From: Flavobacterium sp. UBA6135
Lineage (GTDB): Bacteria; Bacteroidota; Bacteroidia; Flavobacteriales; Flavobacteriaceae
DNA: 64,000 nt
NCBI RefSeq assembly: GCF_002428305.1
Contig: NZ_DIVJ01000023.1
Location: 1 to 64,000 of the forward strand
Direction: 5' to 3'
Shown here: piece after piece, positions 18,077-25,810 of the stretch
Position numbering within the stretch: the first letter of the stretch is position 1
How the letters are laid out: every line of letters begins with the position of its first letter
Program-made: the position numbers and the translations under genes
The notes under the pieces: generated by a model
What the model was told of the DNA's origin: nothing
The model's input: the letters and a program-made list of their open reading frames with translations, nothing else
Database searches by the model: none

Positions 18077-18118
18077 GCAGTTATTTGTTTGTGTGGTAAA
18101 GATAGTAATTTTTTGGAT

Positions 18119-18146
18119 GTAGGGACAGGTAGCGACCTGTCCCTAC
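18119..18146. repeat. GTAGGGAC...GTCCCTAC palindromic repeat
   Basis: The arms GTAGGGACAGGT (18119-18130) and ACCTGTCCCTAC (18135-18146) are perfectly complementary around AGCG. The GTAG-RGAC/GTC-YCTAC frame matches the palindrome found in frame inside metH at 30503-30530. Confidence 0.75.
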
Positions 18147-18189
18147 TAGAAATTGGATTGATAAATTGAAAATCAAAATTAGCACTTGA

Positions 18190-18310
18190 AGTGGAGTATT
18201 GATTGCGTGAAGGATAGAGCCTTTTTTTGAACTCTTTTTGTTTCAGCCCAGCGGGATAGAACAAAAAAGTGAGTAGCAAAAGTCCGTTTGCCTTTTCGGC
18301 GGAATAGGCC
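18190..18310. repeat. Dispersed repeat with GCGTGAAGGATAGAGCC and AGCCCAGCGGGAT
   Basis: The landmarks GCGTGAAGGATAGAGCC, GAACTCTTTTTGTTTC, AGCCCAGCGGGAT and GAACAAAAAAGTGAG occur in that order, the second and last forming an imperfect hairpin. I recognise the GTGAAGGATAGAGCC segment as a repeat common in Flavobacterium genomes. Only one copy is in this window, so this rests on recall. Confidence 0.5.
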
Positions 18311-18355
18311 AAAAAAAATCCCAACCTGAAGAGATTGAGATTATGTATTTTTTTT

Positions 18356-18382
18356 GAACCTGAAACAAGTTCAGATTGACAC
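18356..18382. repeat. CTGAAACAAGTTCAG repeat, intergenic copy
   Basis: CTGAAACAAGTTCAG here is identical to the core found in frame in aroA at 20207-20236. The flanks differ slightly (ATTGAC versus CATGAC). The element is a small imperfect palindrome. Confidence 0.65.
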
Positions 18383-18387
18383 TAATA

Positions 18388-19437
18388 TTAAATTATTAAC
18401 ATGGCATCACCATACGAGTAGAATTTGTATTTTTCCTTAATGGCTTCTTCGTATGCTTTCTTCATTAAATCATGTCCACAAAAAGCCGAAATCATCATTA
18501 AAAGTGTTGATTTTGGTGTATGAAAATTGGTTATCATACAATCAGCAATACTGAAATCGTAGGGAGGAAAAATGAATTTATTGGTCCATCCGGTGAAAGG
18601 ATTCAGCTCTCTGTTTGAAGAAACCGAACTTTCAATAGCTCTCATAGAAGTAGTTCCTACACAACAAATTCTTTTCTTTTTTAGCTTTGCTGAATTAACA
18701 ATATTACAAGCTTCTTCTGAAATAATCAATTCTTCAGAATCCATCTTATGTTTTGACAAATCCTCAACTTCAACAGGATTGAAGGTTCCTAAACCAACAT
18801 GTAAGGTCACTTCAGCAAAGTTTACTCCTTTAATTTCTAATCTTTTCAGGAGATGTTTTGAAAAGTGTAGCCCAGCAGTTGGGGCAGCAACTGCTCCTTC
18901 TACTTTTGCATAAATGGTTTGGTATCGTTCTTCATCTTCCGGAGTTACTTCTCTATTAATGTATTTTGGTATTGGTGTTTCGCCTAAATCTCTCAATTTT
19001 AAACGGAATTCTTCGTAGGAACCATCATATAAAAAACGTAATGTTCTTCCGCGAGAAGTAGTGTTGTCAATTACTTCAGCAACAAGCGAATCATCATCAC
19101 CAAAGTATAATTTATTTCCGATTCTGATTTTACGAGCCGGATCTACTAAAACATCCCAGAGGCGTTGTTCTGCATTTAGTTCGCGTAATAAAAAAACTTC
19201 AATTCTTGCACCTGTTTTTTCTTTATTTCCATACAATCGAGCAGGAAAAACTTTAGTGTTGTTCATAATCATTACATCGCCATCGTCAAAATAGTTGATG
19301 ATGTCTTTGAACAACTTATGTTCTATTGTTTTTTTGGCTCTATCTACAACCATTAAACGTGATTCGTCACGGTTTTCAGCAGGAAATTCAGCCAATAATT
19401 CAGTTGGAAGATTGAATTGAAAATGAGATAATTTCAT
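18388..19437 (-). CDS. queA: S-adenosylmethionine:tRNA ribosyltransferase-isomerase
   Basis: A 349-residue enzyme that transfers the ribosyl group of SAM to preQ1-modified tRNA, making epoxyqueuosine. Characteristic segments are YDYELP-like SHFQFNLPTELLAEFPAENRDESRLMV at the N-terminus, VMIMNNTKVFPARL, GAVAAPTAGLHFS near residue 178, VTLHVGLGTFNPV and TNFHTPKSTLLMMISAF near 305. Full length. It lies downstream of aroA in the same direction. With queE at 4659 it shows this cell makes queuosine. Confidence 0.95.
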   Translation of the reverse strand: MKLSHFQFNLPTELLAEFPAENRDESRLMVVDRAKKTIEHKLFKDIINYFDDGDVMIMNNTKVFPARLYGNKEKTGARIEVFLLRELNAEQRLWDVLVDPARKIRIGNKLYFGDDDSLVAEVIDNTTSRGRTLRFLYDGSYEEFRLKLRDLGETPIPKYINREVTPEDEERYQTIYAKVEGAVAAPTAGLHFSKHLLKRLEIKGVNFAEVTLHVGLGTFNPVEVEDLSKHKMDSEELIISEEACNIVNSAKLKKKRICCVGTTSMRAIESSVSSNRELNPFTGWTNKFIFPPYDFSIADCMITNFHTPKSTLLMMISAFCGHDLMKKAYEEAIKEKYKFYSYGDAMLII

Positions 19438-19440
19438 TAA

Positions 19441-19480
19441 AAGAAGTTTAAAAGTTTAAAAGTTTAAAAGTTTAAGGGTT
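19441..19480. repeat. AAAAGTTT tandem satellite
   Basis: Four units of about 9 bases (AAAAGTTTA) sit directly upstream of queA, within its 5' untranslated region. Confidence 0.6.
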
Positions 19481-19568
19481 ATTTCCTTAGACATTTAAAA
19501 TTCAGGTGGCAAATATACGATTGTGAGATAGGCGTTGTCAAGTGTTTTGAGGTTTATTTTTAAATTAA

Positions 19569-19602
19569 GTTGCTGAGTAGCTAAGCCACTGAGTTCTGAG
19601 TT
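19569..19602. repeat. CTGAG heptad satellite, copy 3
   Basis: TTGCTGAGTAGCTAAGCC and CTGAGTTCTGAG units lie at the 3' side of aroA. Confidence 0.55.
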
Positions 19603-19606
19603 AGTT

Positions 19607-20857
19607 TTATTCTGAAAAATGAAATCCAAAACCTTGTAAATCATCCCAAAAAGCAGGATATGATTTTGAGACGACTTCTGCTTCTTGGATAGTTATCGGA
19701 ACTTTTAATGCTAATGGGGCAAAAGCCATTGCCATTCTGTGGTCTTGGTAGGTGGCAATATTTATTGATGGAATAATTGATTTTGAACTTTCTAGAGTCA
19801 AACTATCATTTGTCACTGAAATCGTTGCTCCTAATTTTGAAAGTTCGGTTTTCAAAGCTTCCAATCTATCGGTTTCTTTAATTTTTAAAGTATGTAAGCC
19901 ATTTAAATGACAGCCGATACCTAATCCGAAGCATGTTACAGCGATGGTTTGGGCGATATCGGGGGAATTGTTTAATTGCGAGTTGAAAGTTGCGAGTTGC
20001 GGGTTACGGTTTTTTGAAAGTGTTATTGATTGGTTGTTATTGAAAACGGTTTCAACTCCGAAACTTTTGTAAATTTCAACTAAAGCGGCATCACCTTGTA
20101 AGCTGTTTTCTTTGTAGCTTGAAAGTGTAATTTGTGTTCCGATTTCTGATAATGCGATGATGGAATACCAGTAGGATGCAGATGACCAATCGGATTCAAC
20201 CAAAATGTGAGATGCTGAAACAAGTTCAGCATGACAAATAGCTATTTTATTTCCATTAAAAGAAGTTTTAACACCAATTTCATTTAGCAAAGCTAATGTC
20301 ATGTTGATGTAAGGGATAGAAGTTATTTCACCTTCCAGTGTGAGTTCTAAACCATTTTCCAATTTTGGAGCAACTAATAATAAGGCGGAAATATATTGAC
20401 TGCTGACGTTTGCGGGAAGTGAAACTTTATTTTTTATTATTTTTTTTCCTTTGATTCGGATTGGTGGGAAACCATCATTTTCTTCGTAAGTGATTTCGGC
20501 TCCAAGTTGATTTAAGGCTTCCACTAAAATTTTAATGGGTCGCTCTTTCATTCTGGGTGAACCGGTTAAAATTACTTCTCTCCCTTCTTGAATGGCAAAA
20601 AAAGCGGCAAGAAAACGCATGGCTGTTCCGGCATGGTGAACGTCAATTTGTTGCGGGTTGCGGGTTGCGGGTTGCGAGTTTTGTAATGCTTGAATCATCA
20701 CTTCTGAATCATCGGAATTGGAAGTGTTTTCTAAAGTAATGTTTGGATATAAGGCTTGCAACAACAACAATCTGTTGGTTTCTGATTTGGAACCGGTGAT
20801 TTTAAGTTGCGGGTTGCGAGTTATGGGTTGTGGGTTGTATGAAAGGTTTAAATTCAT
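19607..20857 (-). CDS. aroA: 3-phosphoshikimate 1-carboxyvinyltransferase (EPSP synthase) with repeat-derived insertions
   Basis: A 416-residue EPSP synthase joining shikimate-3-phosphate and PEP. Motifs: KITGSKSETNRLLLL near the N-terminus, HHAGTAMRFLAAFFA, SPRMKERPI, SSQYISALLL, ESDWSSASYW, KETDRLEAL and YQDHRMAMAFA near the C-terminus, all expected catalytic or binding segments. The start is ATG 20857; the frame extends nine codons further but MNLNLSYN is the family-like start. The protein contains four short stretches encoded by sequences that look like intergenic repeats: three rich in NPQ and one reading AELVSAS. All keep the frame and fall at surface-loop positions between conserved blocks. 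The enzyme appears intact. Confidence 0.92.
   Translation of the reverse strand: MNLNLSYNPQPITRNPQLKITGSKSETNRLLLLQALYPNITLENTSNSDDSEVMIQALQNSQPATRNPQQIDVHHAGTAMRFLAAFFAIQEGREVILTGSPRMKERPIKILVEALNQLGAEITYEENDGFPPIRIKGKKIIKNKVSLPANVSSQYISALLLVAPKLENGLELTLEGEITSIPYINMTLALLNEIGVKTSFNGNKIAICHAELVSASHILVESDWSSASYWYSIIALSEIGTQITLSSYKENSLQGDAALVEIYKSFGVETVFNNNQSITLSKNRNPQLATFNSQLNNSPDIAQTIAVTCFGLGIGCHLNGLHTLKIKETDRLEALKTELSKLGATISVTNDSLTLESSKSIIPSINIATYQDHRMAMAFAPLALKVPITIQEAEVVSKSYPAFWDDLQGFGFHFSE
19974..20012. repeat. GCGAGTTGCGGGTT repeat inside aroA (insertion 3)
   Basis: TTGCGAGTTGAAAGTTGCG and GCGGGTTACGG units; encodes the NRNPQLATFNSQLNN loop before the conserved SPDIAQTIAV. Confidence 0.65.
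20207..20236. repeat. CTGAAACAAGTTCAG repeat inside aroA (insertion 4)
   Basis: GATGCTGAAACAAGTTCAGC encodes, on the minus strand, CHAELVSASH just before the catalytic VESDWSSASY. The same 15-base core is intergenic at 18356-18382. Confidence 0.75.
20650..20683. repeat. GGGTTGC triple repeat inside aroA (insertion 2)
   Basis: Three tandem GCGGGTT units and a GCGAGTT unit encode NSQPATRNPQQ immediately before the conserved IDVHHAGTAM. Confidence 0.75.
20806..20839. repeat. GGGTTGC repeat inside aroA (insertion 1)
   Basis: AGTTGCGGGTTGCGAG then GGGTTGTGGGTTG encodes YNPQPITRNPQL just before KITGSKSETNR at the amino terminus. Confidence 0.7.
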
Positions 20858-20902
20858 TTTTATATTTCTCAGAAAGAAACTCAAAGATACACAGAGTCAG
20901 GT

Positions 20903-21118
20903 TTAGTCTTTATCTTTATCAATGATTTTTTTGGCATTCTTTAATGCATATTTCATTTTTGCAAAGATAAATACATCAACAAAAGCCATCGTAACCGACC
21001 ATAAAATGATATAAAACCACGGATTTGGATTTTCTTTATCAAAGAAATAAATAGACAGGTAGCTTATCAGACCATAAAAAGCAAGTGCAAGAAAGAAATG
21101 TATTATTTTCTTCTTAAT
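20903..21118 (-). CDS. Small two-helix membrane protein, apparent ATT start
   Basis: An open frame of 71 codons with no ATG, GTG or TTG before a late internal methionine. Read from ATT at 21118 it gives MKKKIIHFFLALAFYGLISY, a normal N-terminus. There are two hydrophobic segments (about residues 6-25 and 35-53) and a lysine-rich tail ending KKIIDKDKD. Its layout and the segment WSVTMAFVDVFIFAKMK match the neighbour at 21136-21366 (FGFLMGLAELFVFEKIR), so the two look like tandem paralogues 17 bases apart. ATT is a rare but real start codon (infC). Alternatively the start was lost by mutation. Function unknown. Confidence 0.55.
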   Translation of the reverse strand: MKKKIIHFFLALAFYGLISYLSIYFFDKENPNPWFYIILWSVTMAFVDVFIFAKMKYALKNAKKIIDKDKD

Positions 21119-21135
21119 GAATTAGCAGACAAAAT

Positions 21136-21366
21136 TTATTTCAAATTCTCTTTATTATTTTCATCGGTTATTTTAGGCTTTTTGTATCTATTTCTAATTT
21201 TCTCAAAAACAAATAGTTCGGCTAAACCCATTAAAAAACCAAAAATTAAACTTTGAAGAACAATTTCTTTAGCCGTCATTTCTTTTTCAAAAAAATATAG
21301 AAGCAATCCAAATAATGGACTCAACAACAATAAACTAGCTAACATAACCGCTACATTCTTATTCAT
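21136..21366 (-). CDS. Small two-helix membrane protein
   Basis: A 76-residue protein with hydrophobic segments near residues 6-26 and 37-56 and a basic/acidic cytoplasmic tail (RNRYKKPKITDENNKENLK). I do not recognise a named family. It starts 2 bases after the MazG-like gene and is followed by a similar small membrane protein, so it belongs to the rsgA-dtd-MazG run. Confidence 0.65.
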   Translation of the reverse strand: MNKNVAVMLASLLLLSPLFGLLLYFFEKEMTAKEIVLQSLIFGFLMGLAELFVFEKIRNRYKKPKITDENNKENLK

Positions 21367-21368
21367 GC

Positions 21369-21695
21369 TTATTTCAATTTTTCATTGTTTTGATGCCTAT
21401 CGTGGTCACGTTTGGTTTTGATATCCATTTTTTTATCAAAAGCGGCTTGTAAATCCACTCCTGTTTGATTGGCCAGACACAAAACTACAAAAACCACATC
21501 GGCTAATTCTTCACCAAGATCTTTGTTTTTATCACTTTCTTTTTCGGATTGTTCACCATAACGACGGGCTATGATTCGAGCTACCTCACCTACTTCTTCA
21601 GTAAGCTGAGCCATGTTGGTTAATTCGTTGAAATAACGAACTCCGTGGTTTTTTATCCAATTGTCAACTTCCAGTTGTGAATTTTTCAGGTTCAT
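21369..21695 (-). CDS. MazG-like nucleotide pyrophosphohydrolase
   Basis: A 108-residue all-alpha NTP pyrophosphatase of the MazG/dCTPase type, which hydrolyses (d)NTPs to NMPs. The metal-binding signature is split as usual: QLTEEVGEVARII near residue 30 and GEELADVVFVVLCLA near 62. ATG 21695 starts one base after the dtd stop, which is why I prefer it to the TTG at 21719 inside dtd. Its place with dtd suggests a quality-control pair, but that is inference. Confidence 0.88.
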   Translation of the reverse strand: MNLKNSQLEVDNWIKNHGVRYFNELTNMAQLTEEVGEVARIIARRYGEQSEKESDKNKDLGEELADVVFVVLCLANQTGVDLQAAFDKKMDIKTKRDHDRHQNNEKLK

Positions 21696-21696
21696 G

Positions 21697-22149
21697 TTAT
21701 TTTTTATTTTTTGTATCAATTAATATCGTCACCGGTCCATCATTTGTTAAATTCACTTTCATATCAGCTCCAAACACACCGGTTTGAACAAATTTTCCTA
21801 AATCTAATTCAACTTGTTTGATGAAATCTTCATAAAGTGGTATTGCAACTTCAGGTTTTGCTGCTTTGATGTAGGAAGGACGATTGCCTTTTTTAGTAGA
21901 AGCGTGAAGAGTAAATTGACTTACAACTATTATTTCTCCTTTAATGTCTTTTAACGACAAATTCATGACCTGATTGTCATCTTCAAAAATGCGAAGGCTT
22001 GCTATTTTTGATGAAAGCCATTCAATATCTTCTTTAGAATCGGTATCCTCAATTCCAATTAAAACCAAAATTCCTTTTTGAATTGAAGCTACAATTTCAT
22101 TTTCTATTATCACTGAAGCCTCTGAGACTCTCTGAATTACCGCTTTCAT
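21697..22149 (-). CDS. dtd: D-aminoacyl-tRNA deacylase
   Basis: A 150-residue DTD that removes D-amino acids (and glycine from tRNA-Ala) from mischarged tRNA. It shows the start MKAVIQRVSEASV, the SQFTLHAST motif (SQxT active-site loop) near residue 77, and the cross-subunit GPVT motif (NDGPVTILIDT) near 137. Full length. It begins 15 bases after rsgA on the same strand. Confidence 0.95.
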   Translation of the reverse strand: MKAVIQRVSEASVIIENEIVASIQKGILVLIGIEDTDSKEDIEWLSSKIASLRIFEDDNQVMNLSLKDIKGEIIVVSQFTLHASTKKGNRPSYIKAAKPEVAIPLYEDFIKQVELDLGKFVQTGVFGADMKVNLTNDGPVTILIDTKNKK

Positions 22150-22164
22150 TTTAAGTTAATTAGG

Positions 22165-23133
22165 TTACTCTAAATCCTGATTTCTTCCGTCTGCATACAT
22201 ATCATTACGGTATTGTTCATCATCACCTTCTAAGATTTGAAGATAACTTTTATATCGAGACCATGCAATTTTATCTTCTTCTAAAGCTTTTTTGATGGCA
22301 CAATTGGGTTCGTCTTTATGTAAGCAATTGTTAAACTTACATTGATCTTCTAGTTCAAAAAACTCAGGAAAATAACCTTTAATTTCTTGTTTTTCCATAT
22401 CAACAATTCCAAAGCCTCTAATTCCGGGCGTGTCAATAATTTTAGATCCAAATGACAAATCAAACATCTCAGCAAAAGTGGTTGTGTGTTGTCCTTGCTG
22501 ATGTAAATCTGAAATTTGTTTGGTTTTCAAATTCAAAGTAGGTTCTAATGCATTAACCAAAGTAGATTTTCCAACACCGGAGTGACCTGAAAACATACAA
22601 ACTTTCCCCTTCATCATTGCTTTTAATGCATCCAAACCCTTAGCTTCTGTAGCAGAAACTCGCAAACATTCATAACCGATTTGAGTGTAGATGTATTGCA
22701 AATACAATTGATCATCAGCCATTGCTTCATCAAACGTGTCAATTTTATTAAAAAGTAAAACTGCTTTGATGTGATAGGCTTCGGCTGTTACTAAAAATCG
22801 ATCAATGAAACTGGTAGTTGTAATTGGATTGTTGATTGTAACGATTAAAAACACAATATCAATATTCGAGGCTATAATATGCGTTTGCTTAGAAAGATTT
22901 ACAGACTTTCTGACAATATAATTTTTTCTATCGTGAATGTTGTGAATGGAACCTGTTACAGCATCGGATGTTTCGTCTATATCAAAATCAACTACATCGC
23001 CAACCGCTATTGGATTGGTACTTTTAATTCCTTTCATGCGAAATTTACCCTTAATTCTGCAATCAAAAAAAGTATTGTCTTGCGTTTTAACGGTGTACCA
23101 ACTTCCGGTAGATTTATAAACAACTCCTGTCAT
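22165..23133 (-). CDS. rsgA: Ribosome small-subunit-dependent GTPase RsgA
   Basis: A 322-residue circularly permuted GTPase acting in late 30S assembly. The N-terminal OB fold (residues 1-70) is followed by G4 (LLFNKID near 128), then G1 GHSGVGKSTLVN near 183, and G3 DTPGIRGFG near 233. The C-terminal zinc finger has C and H ligands in CKFNNCLHKDEPNC near 270. The order G4-G1-G3 confirms permutation. It heads the rsgA-dtd-MazG run. Confidence 0.95.
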   Translation of the reverse strand: MTGVVYKSTGSWYTVKTQDNTFFDCRIKGKFRMKGIKSTNPIAVGDVVDFDIDETSDAVTGSIHNIHDRKNYIVRKSVNLSKQTHIIASNIDIVFLIVTINNPITTTSFIDRFLVTAEAYHIKAVLLFNKIDTFDEAMADDQLYLQYIYTQIGYECLRVSATEAKGLDALKAMMKGKVCMFSGHSGVGKSTLVNALEPTLNLKTKQISDLHQQGQHTTTFAEMFDLSFGSKIIDTPGIRGFGIVDMEKQEIKGYFPEFFELEDQCKFNNCLHKDEPNCAIKKALEEDKIAWSRYKSYLQILEGDDEQYRNDMYADGRNQDLE

Positions 23134-23183
23134 GTGACAAAGATATTATAATTCTTGATATTAAAATTTAGATTTTATAAAAC

Positions 23184-23212
23184 AAAAAAAGTTGCCTAAA
23201 TGGCAACTTTTT
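23184..23212 (-). terminator. Intrinsic terminator
   Basis: AAAAGTTGCC (23187-23196) and GGCAACTTTT (23202-23211) with a five-base loop and a T run on the minus strand. It ends the transcript of the secreted protein at 23233 and separates the pheA/DAHP synthase unit from rsgA. Confidence 0.8.
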
Positions 23213-23232
23213 ATACTTAAGATACATAAAAA

Positions 23233-23754
23233 CTAGTATTTGTAAGCAACACCTTTTTTGATAGCTTGAGAACCTCCTAAAGAATTAGAACTTGCTCCGA
23301 CGGTAGTTTTATCAGCTGTTTGTAAAATAAAAGGGCAACCCATTGCTGCAGCAGCCATTTTCAATTTTTTCTCTGCCTTTTTGTCTCCTGTATTTCCAGT
23401 GTGGTAATTTATTAATCCCGTTTTCCCTCTAATCTCATCTACTTTTTTAAGTCCCGCGATATATGATTTCTCTTCAAGAATTACTACTTTTTCCCAATCT
23501 GCCTCACCACTCACGATAATTTTCTCAGTAACTTCTTCGACTCTTCCGCTTTTTCCGTAAACAATTTTTTCAATTGCATACTTCCCAATTACGTTTTCTG
23601 CATCTTCTCCATCGTATTTAAATACAATTGTGTATTCTTCAACTCTTGTTACTTTACCGTCTACAGTTTCACCATTGTGCTTGTAAATTTTATCAACTTG
23701 TGCTGAAACAATAGCACTAAAAGATAATAATGCTATAAAAATAATTTTTTTCAT
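23233..23754 (-). CDS. Secreted hypothetical protein
   Basis: A 173-residue protein with a clear signal peptide (MKKIIFIALLSFSAIVSAQ). The mature part contains YKHNGETVDGKVTRVEEYTIVFKYDGEDAENVIGKYAIEKIVYGKSGR; this motif recurs in Bacteroidota secreted proteins and resembles a short beta-barrel or Sm-like strand pattern. The C-terminal part has GCPFILQTADKTT, like small proteins of unknown function in this phylum. The start is ATG 23754, because the 19 extra codons upstream lack signal character. It follows the DAHP synthase gene by 76 bases. Confidence 0.65.
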   Translation of the reverse strand: MKKIIFIALLSFSAIVSAQVDKIYKHNGETVDGKVTRVEEYTIVFKYDGEDAENVIGKYAIEKIVYGKSGRVEEVTEKIIVSGEADWEKVVILEEKSYIAGLKKVDEIRGKTGLINYHTGNTGDKKAEKKLKMAAAAMGCPFILQTADKTTVGASSNSLGGSQAIKKGVAYKY

Positions 23755-23830
23755 GTTTTGTTTATCTATAAATTTAGGTGCGATATTACAAAAAAAAAAT
23801 GCGTTACACAAAAAATAAAGTCACTAGATA

Positions 23831-24913
23831 TTAATTATTTATGATTTTCTCTTGATGATTAATACTTTCTTGGTGAATAGCTTTAAAAAGCTGAATTATA
23901 AATTCTTCGCTCAATCCTTTTTGATTTCCATCATTAATCATTTTATCCAAAATTTCTTGCCAACGTTTGTTTTGCAAAATAGCGACATTTTTTTCTTTCT
24001 TTAAAACCCCTATTTGGCCGGCTACTTTCATTCTGTTTCCTAAAATTTCAAGCAATTTAGTATCAAACTCATCAATTTGAGTTCGTAATTTGTTCATTCG
24101 TTTTGTAAAATCATCGGCATCATCGGTTTCCTTTCTTACTTTTAAATCAACAAAAATTTGCTTTAATTTTGCTGGAGTCACTTGTTGTGCAGCATCGCTC
24201 CATGCGTTTTCAGGGTCAATATGGGTTTCAATTATTAGTCCGTCATAATTCAAATCAAGAGCTTGTTGCGAAACTTCAAATATCATTTCTCGGTTACCTG
24301 TAATGTGCGAAGGGTCACAAATTAAAGGCAAATCAGGAAATCGATTTTGCAAATCGATTGCAATTTGCCATTCCGGATTATTGCGGTATTTGGTTTTTTC
24401 GTAAGTTGAAAACCCTCTGTGAATTACGCCCAATTTTTCAATTCCGGCATTATACAAACGTTCCAATCCGCCTATCCATAAAGACAAATCGGGATTTACC
24501 GGATTTTTTAATAAAACAATTTTATCGGTTCCTTTTAAAGCATCTGCAATTTCTTGCACTGCAAAAGGGTTAACTGTTGTTCTTGCTCCAATCCAAAGTA
24601 CGTCAATATCATGTTCTAAAGCTAATTTAACATGATTGGCATTGGCAACCTCAACCGCCATTAAAAGTCCGGTTTCGGCCTTTGCTTTTTGCAACCATTT
24701 TAAACCAATCGCACCAACTCCTTCAAAACCTCCCGGACGCGTTCTTGGTTTCCAGATTCCGGCCCTAAAAATGGAAACGTCAGAATCTTTTAGTTCTCTG
24801 GCAATTTGCATCACTTGATCTTCCGTTTCAGCACTACAAGGTCCGGCAATCACTAACGGATGGGCTAAATTTAAATTGTTATACCAGTTTTTTAAAGTTG
24901 TTTTATTTTTCAT
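23831..24913 (-). CDS. Bifunctional DAHP synthase / chorismate mutase (type II)
   Basis: A 360-residue fusion. Residues 1-260 are a KDSA/DAHPS type I-beta aldolase that condenses PEP and erythrose-4-phosphate; it shows VIAGPCSAETEDQ, FRAGIWKPRTRPG, KNPVNPDLSLWIGGLERL, LPLICDPSHITG and IETHIDPENAWSDAAQ. Residues 270-355 are an AroQ chorismate mutase (RMNKLRTQIDEFDTKLLEILGNRMKVAGQIGVLKKEKN). A mutase fused at the C-terminus is a known way of bringing prephenate feedback to DAHP synthase. It lies 49 bases after pheA, so both should follow the Phe/Tyr/Trp leader. Confidence 0.95.
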   Translation of the reverse strand: MKNKTTLKNWYNNLNLAHPLVIAGPCSAETEDQVMQIARELKDSDVSIFRAGIWKPRTRPGGFEGVGAIGLKWLQKAKAETGLLMAVEVANANHVKLALEHDIDVLWIGARTTVNPFAVQEIADALKGTDKIVLLKNPVNPDLSLWIGGLERLYNAGIEKLGVIHRGFSTYEKTKYRNNPEWQIAIDLQNRFPDLPLICDPSHITGNREMIFEVSQQALDLNYDGLIIETHIDPENAWSDAAQQVTPAKLKQIFVDLKVRKETDDADDFTKRMNKLRTQIDEFDTKLLEILGNRMKVAGQIGVLKKEKNVAILQNKRWQEILDKMINDGNQKGLSEEFIIQLFKAIHQESINHQEKIINN

Positions 24914-24962
24914 AGCTTAATTTCTACTGTAAAAATATAGTGTTTTTTTTAATTTTTGATTA

Positions 24963-25799
24963 TTAGTTTTTGATTTCATTCCCACTTTTATATTCACCTA
25001 AAACTTTAAAATGCGTGGTCATAATTTCCAATAATTTTTTTGCTTTTTCATAGTGCTTGTATTTTTCAAAAACTACATCCACAAAAAATGAATACTGAAA
25101 AGGTGTTTCAATAATGGGCATGGATTGAATTTTTGTTAAATTCAATTTACAATTGTTCATCACATTTAAAACAGTGGCTAAACTTCCTTGCGTATCATCG
25201 AGTTCAAACTTTATGGAAGCTTTATTAATTTCTTCATGCGGTAATTCTTTGTTTTGTGTTTTCAAAACTACAAATCGGGTTTTATTGCTTTTTATGGTAT
25301 GAATGGAGGAGAACAAAGTATTTAAGTTATACAATTCCGCCGCAACCGGACTCGCCAAAGCACCAATTCCTTTCAAATTATTTTGTTTTATATTTTTTGC
25401 CGCAGCAGCCGTATCACTACTTTCTACTAATTTAATATGAGGATATTTTTTTAAAAATTCTCCGCATTGCAATAAAGCAATAGGATGCGAATGAATCTCA
25501 GTTAACTCCTCAATTGACTGTCCGTTTAACACCATCAAATCCAATTGAATATCTAAATAATATTCACCAATTATGTGCAAATTATTTCTATCAATCAACG
25601 CATAATTTGGAATTATTGAACCTGCAATAGAATTTTCGAGTGCCATAATTCCCTTTTGAGCTTTGTTCTCAAGCATCGCTTTTACAACCGAATCAAAGGA
25701 ATTACATTCTTCAATTTTACATGAATCGTCAAAATAAGCCTGTGCCACTTGATGATGAAAAGACCCTTTAATTCCCTGAATTGCCACTTTTGTTTCCAT
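24963..25799 (-). CDS. pheA: Prephenate dehydratase
   Basis: A 278-residue monofunctional enzyme making phenylpyruvate from prephenate. The catalytic domain shows GIMALENSIAGSI near residue 53 and the TRF motif (KSNKTRFVVL) near 172. The ACT regulatory domain starts near residue 192 (FELDDTQGSLATVLNVMNNCKLNLTKIQSMP), where phenylalanine would bind. It is 12 bases downstream of a terminator hairpin and an aromatic-rich leader peptide. Unlike the order I would expect in relatives, no aminotransferase or prephenate dehydrogenase gene lies between it and DAHP synthase. Confidence 0.94.
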   Translation of the reverse strand: METKVAIQGIKGSFHHQVAQAYFDDSCKIEECNSFDSVVKAMLENKAQKGIMALENSIAGSIIPNYALIDRNNLHIIGEYYLDIQLDLMVLNGQSIEELTEIHSHPIALLQCGEFLKKYPHIKLVESSDTAAAAKNIKQNNLKGIGALASPVAAELYNLNTLFSSIHTIKSNKTRFVVLKTQNKELPHEEINKASIKFELDDTQGSLATVLNVMNNCKLNLTKIQSMPIIETPFQYSFFVDVVFEKYKHYEKAKKLLEIMTTHFKVLGEYKSGNEIKN

Positions 25800-25810
25800 A
25801 GTTTATATGC

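Larger units (their letters stand above)
18077..18387. other. Gene-free interval made of stacked repeats
   Basis: This 310-base interval between kynU and queA holds three different repeat elements in series (18119-18146, about 18190-18310 and 18356-18382), described separately. Open frames through it are repeat-derived. I see no convincing gene. Confidence 0.65.

Noticed and set aside
18037..18324. Minus-strand frame of 95 codons between kynU and queA
   Set aside because: It crosses three repeats and overlaps the start of kynU; it has no recognisable domain.
20640..20690. Possible CRISPR-like or VNTR array in the GCGGGTT units
   Set aside because: Units are 7 bases with no spacers and no cas genes; they are coding in aroA.
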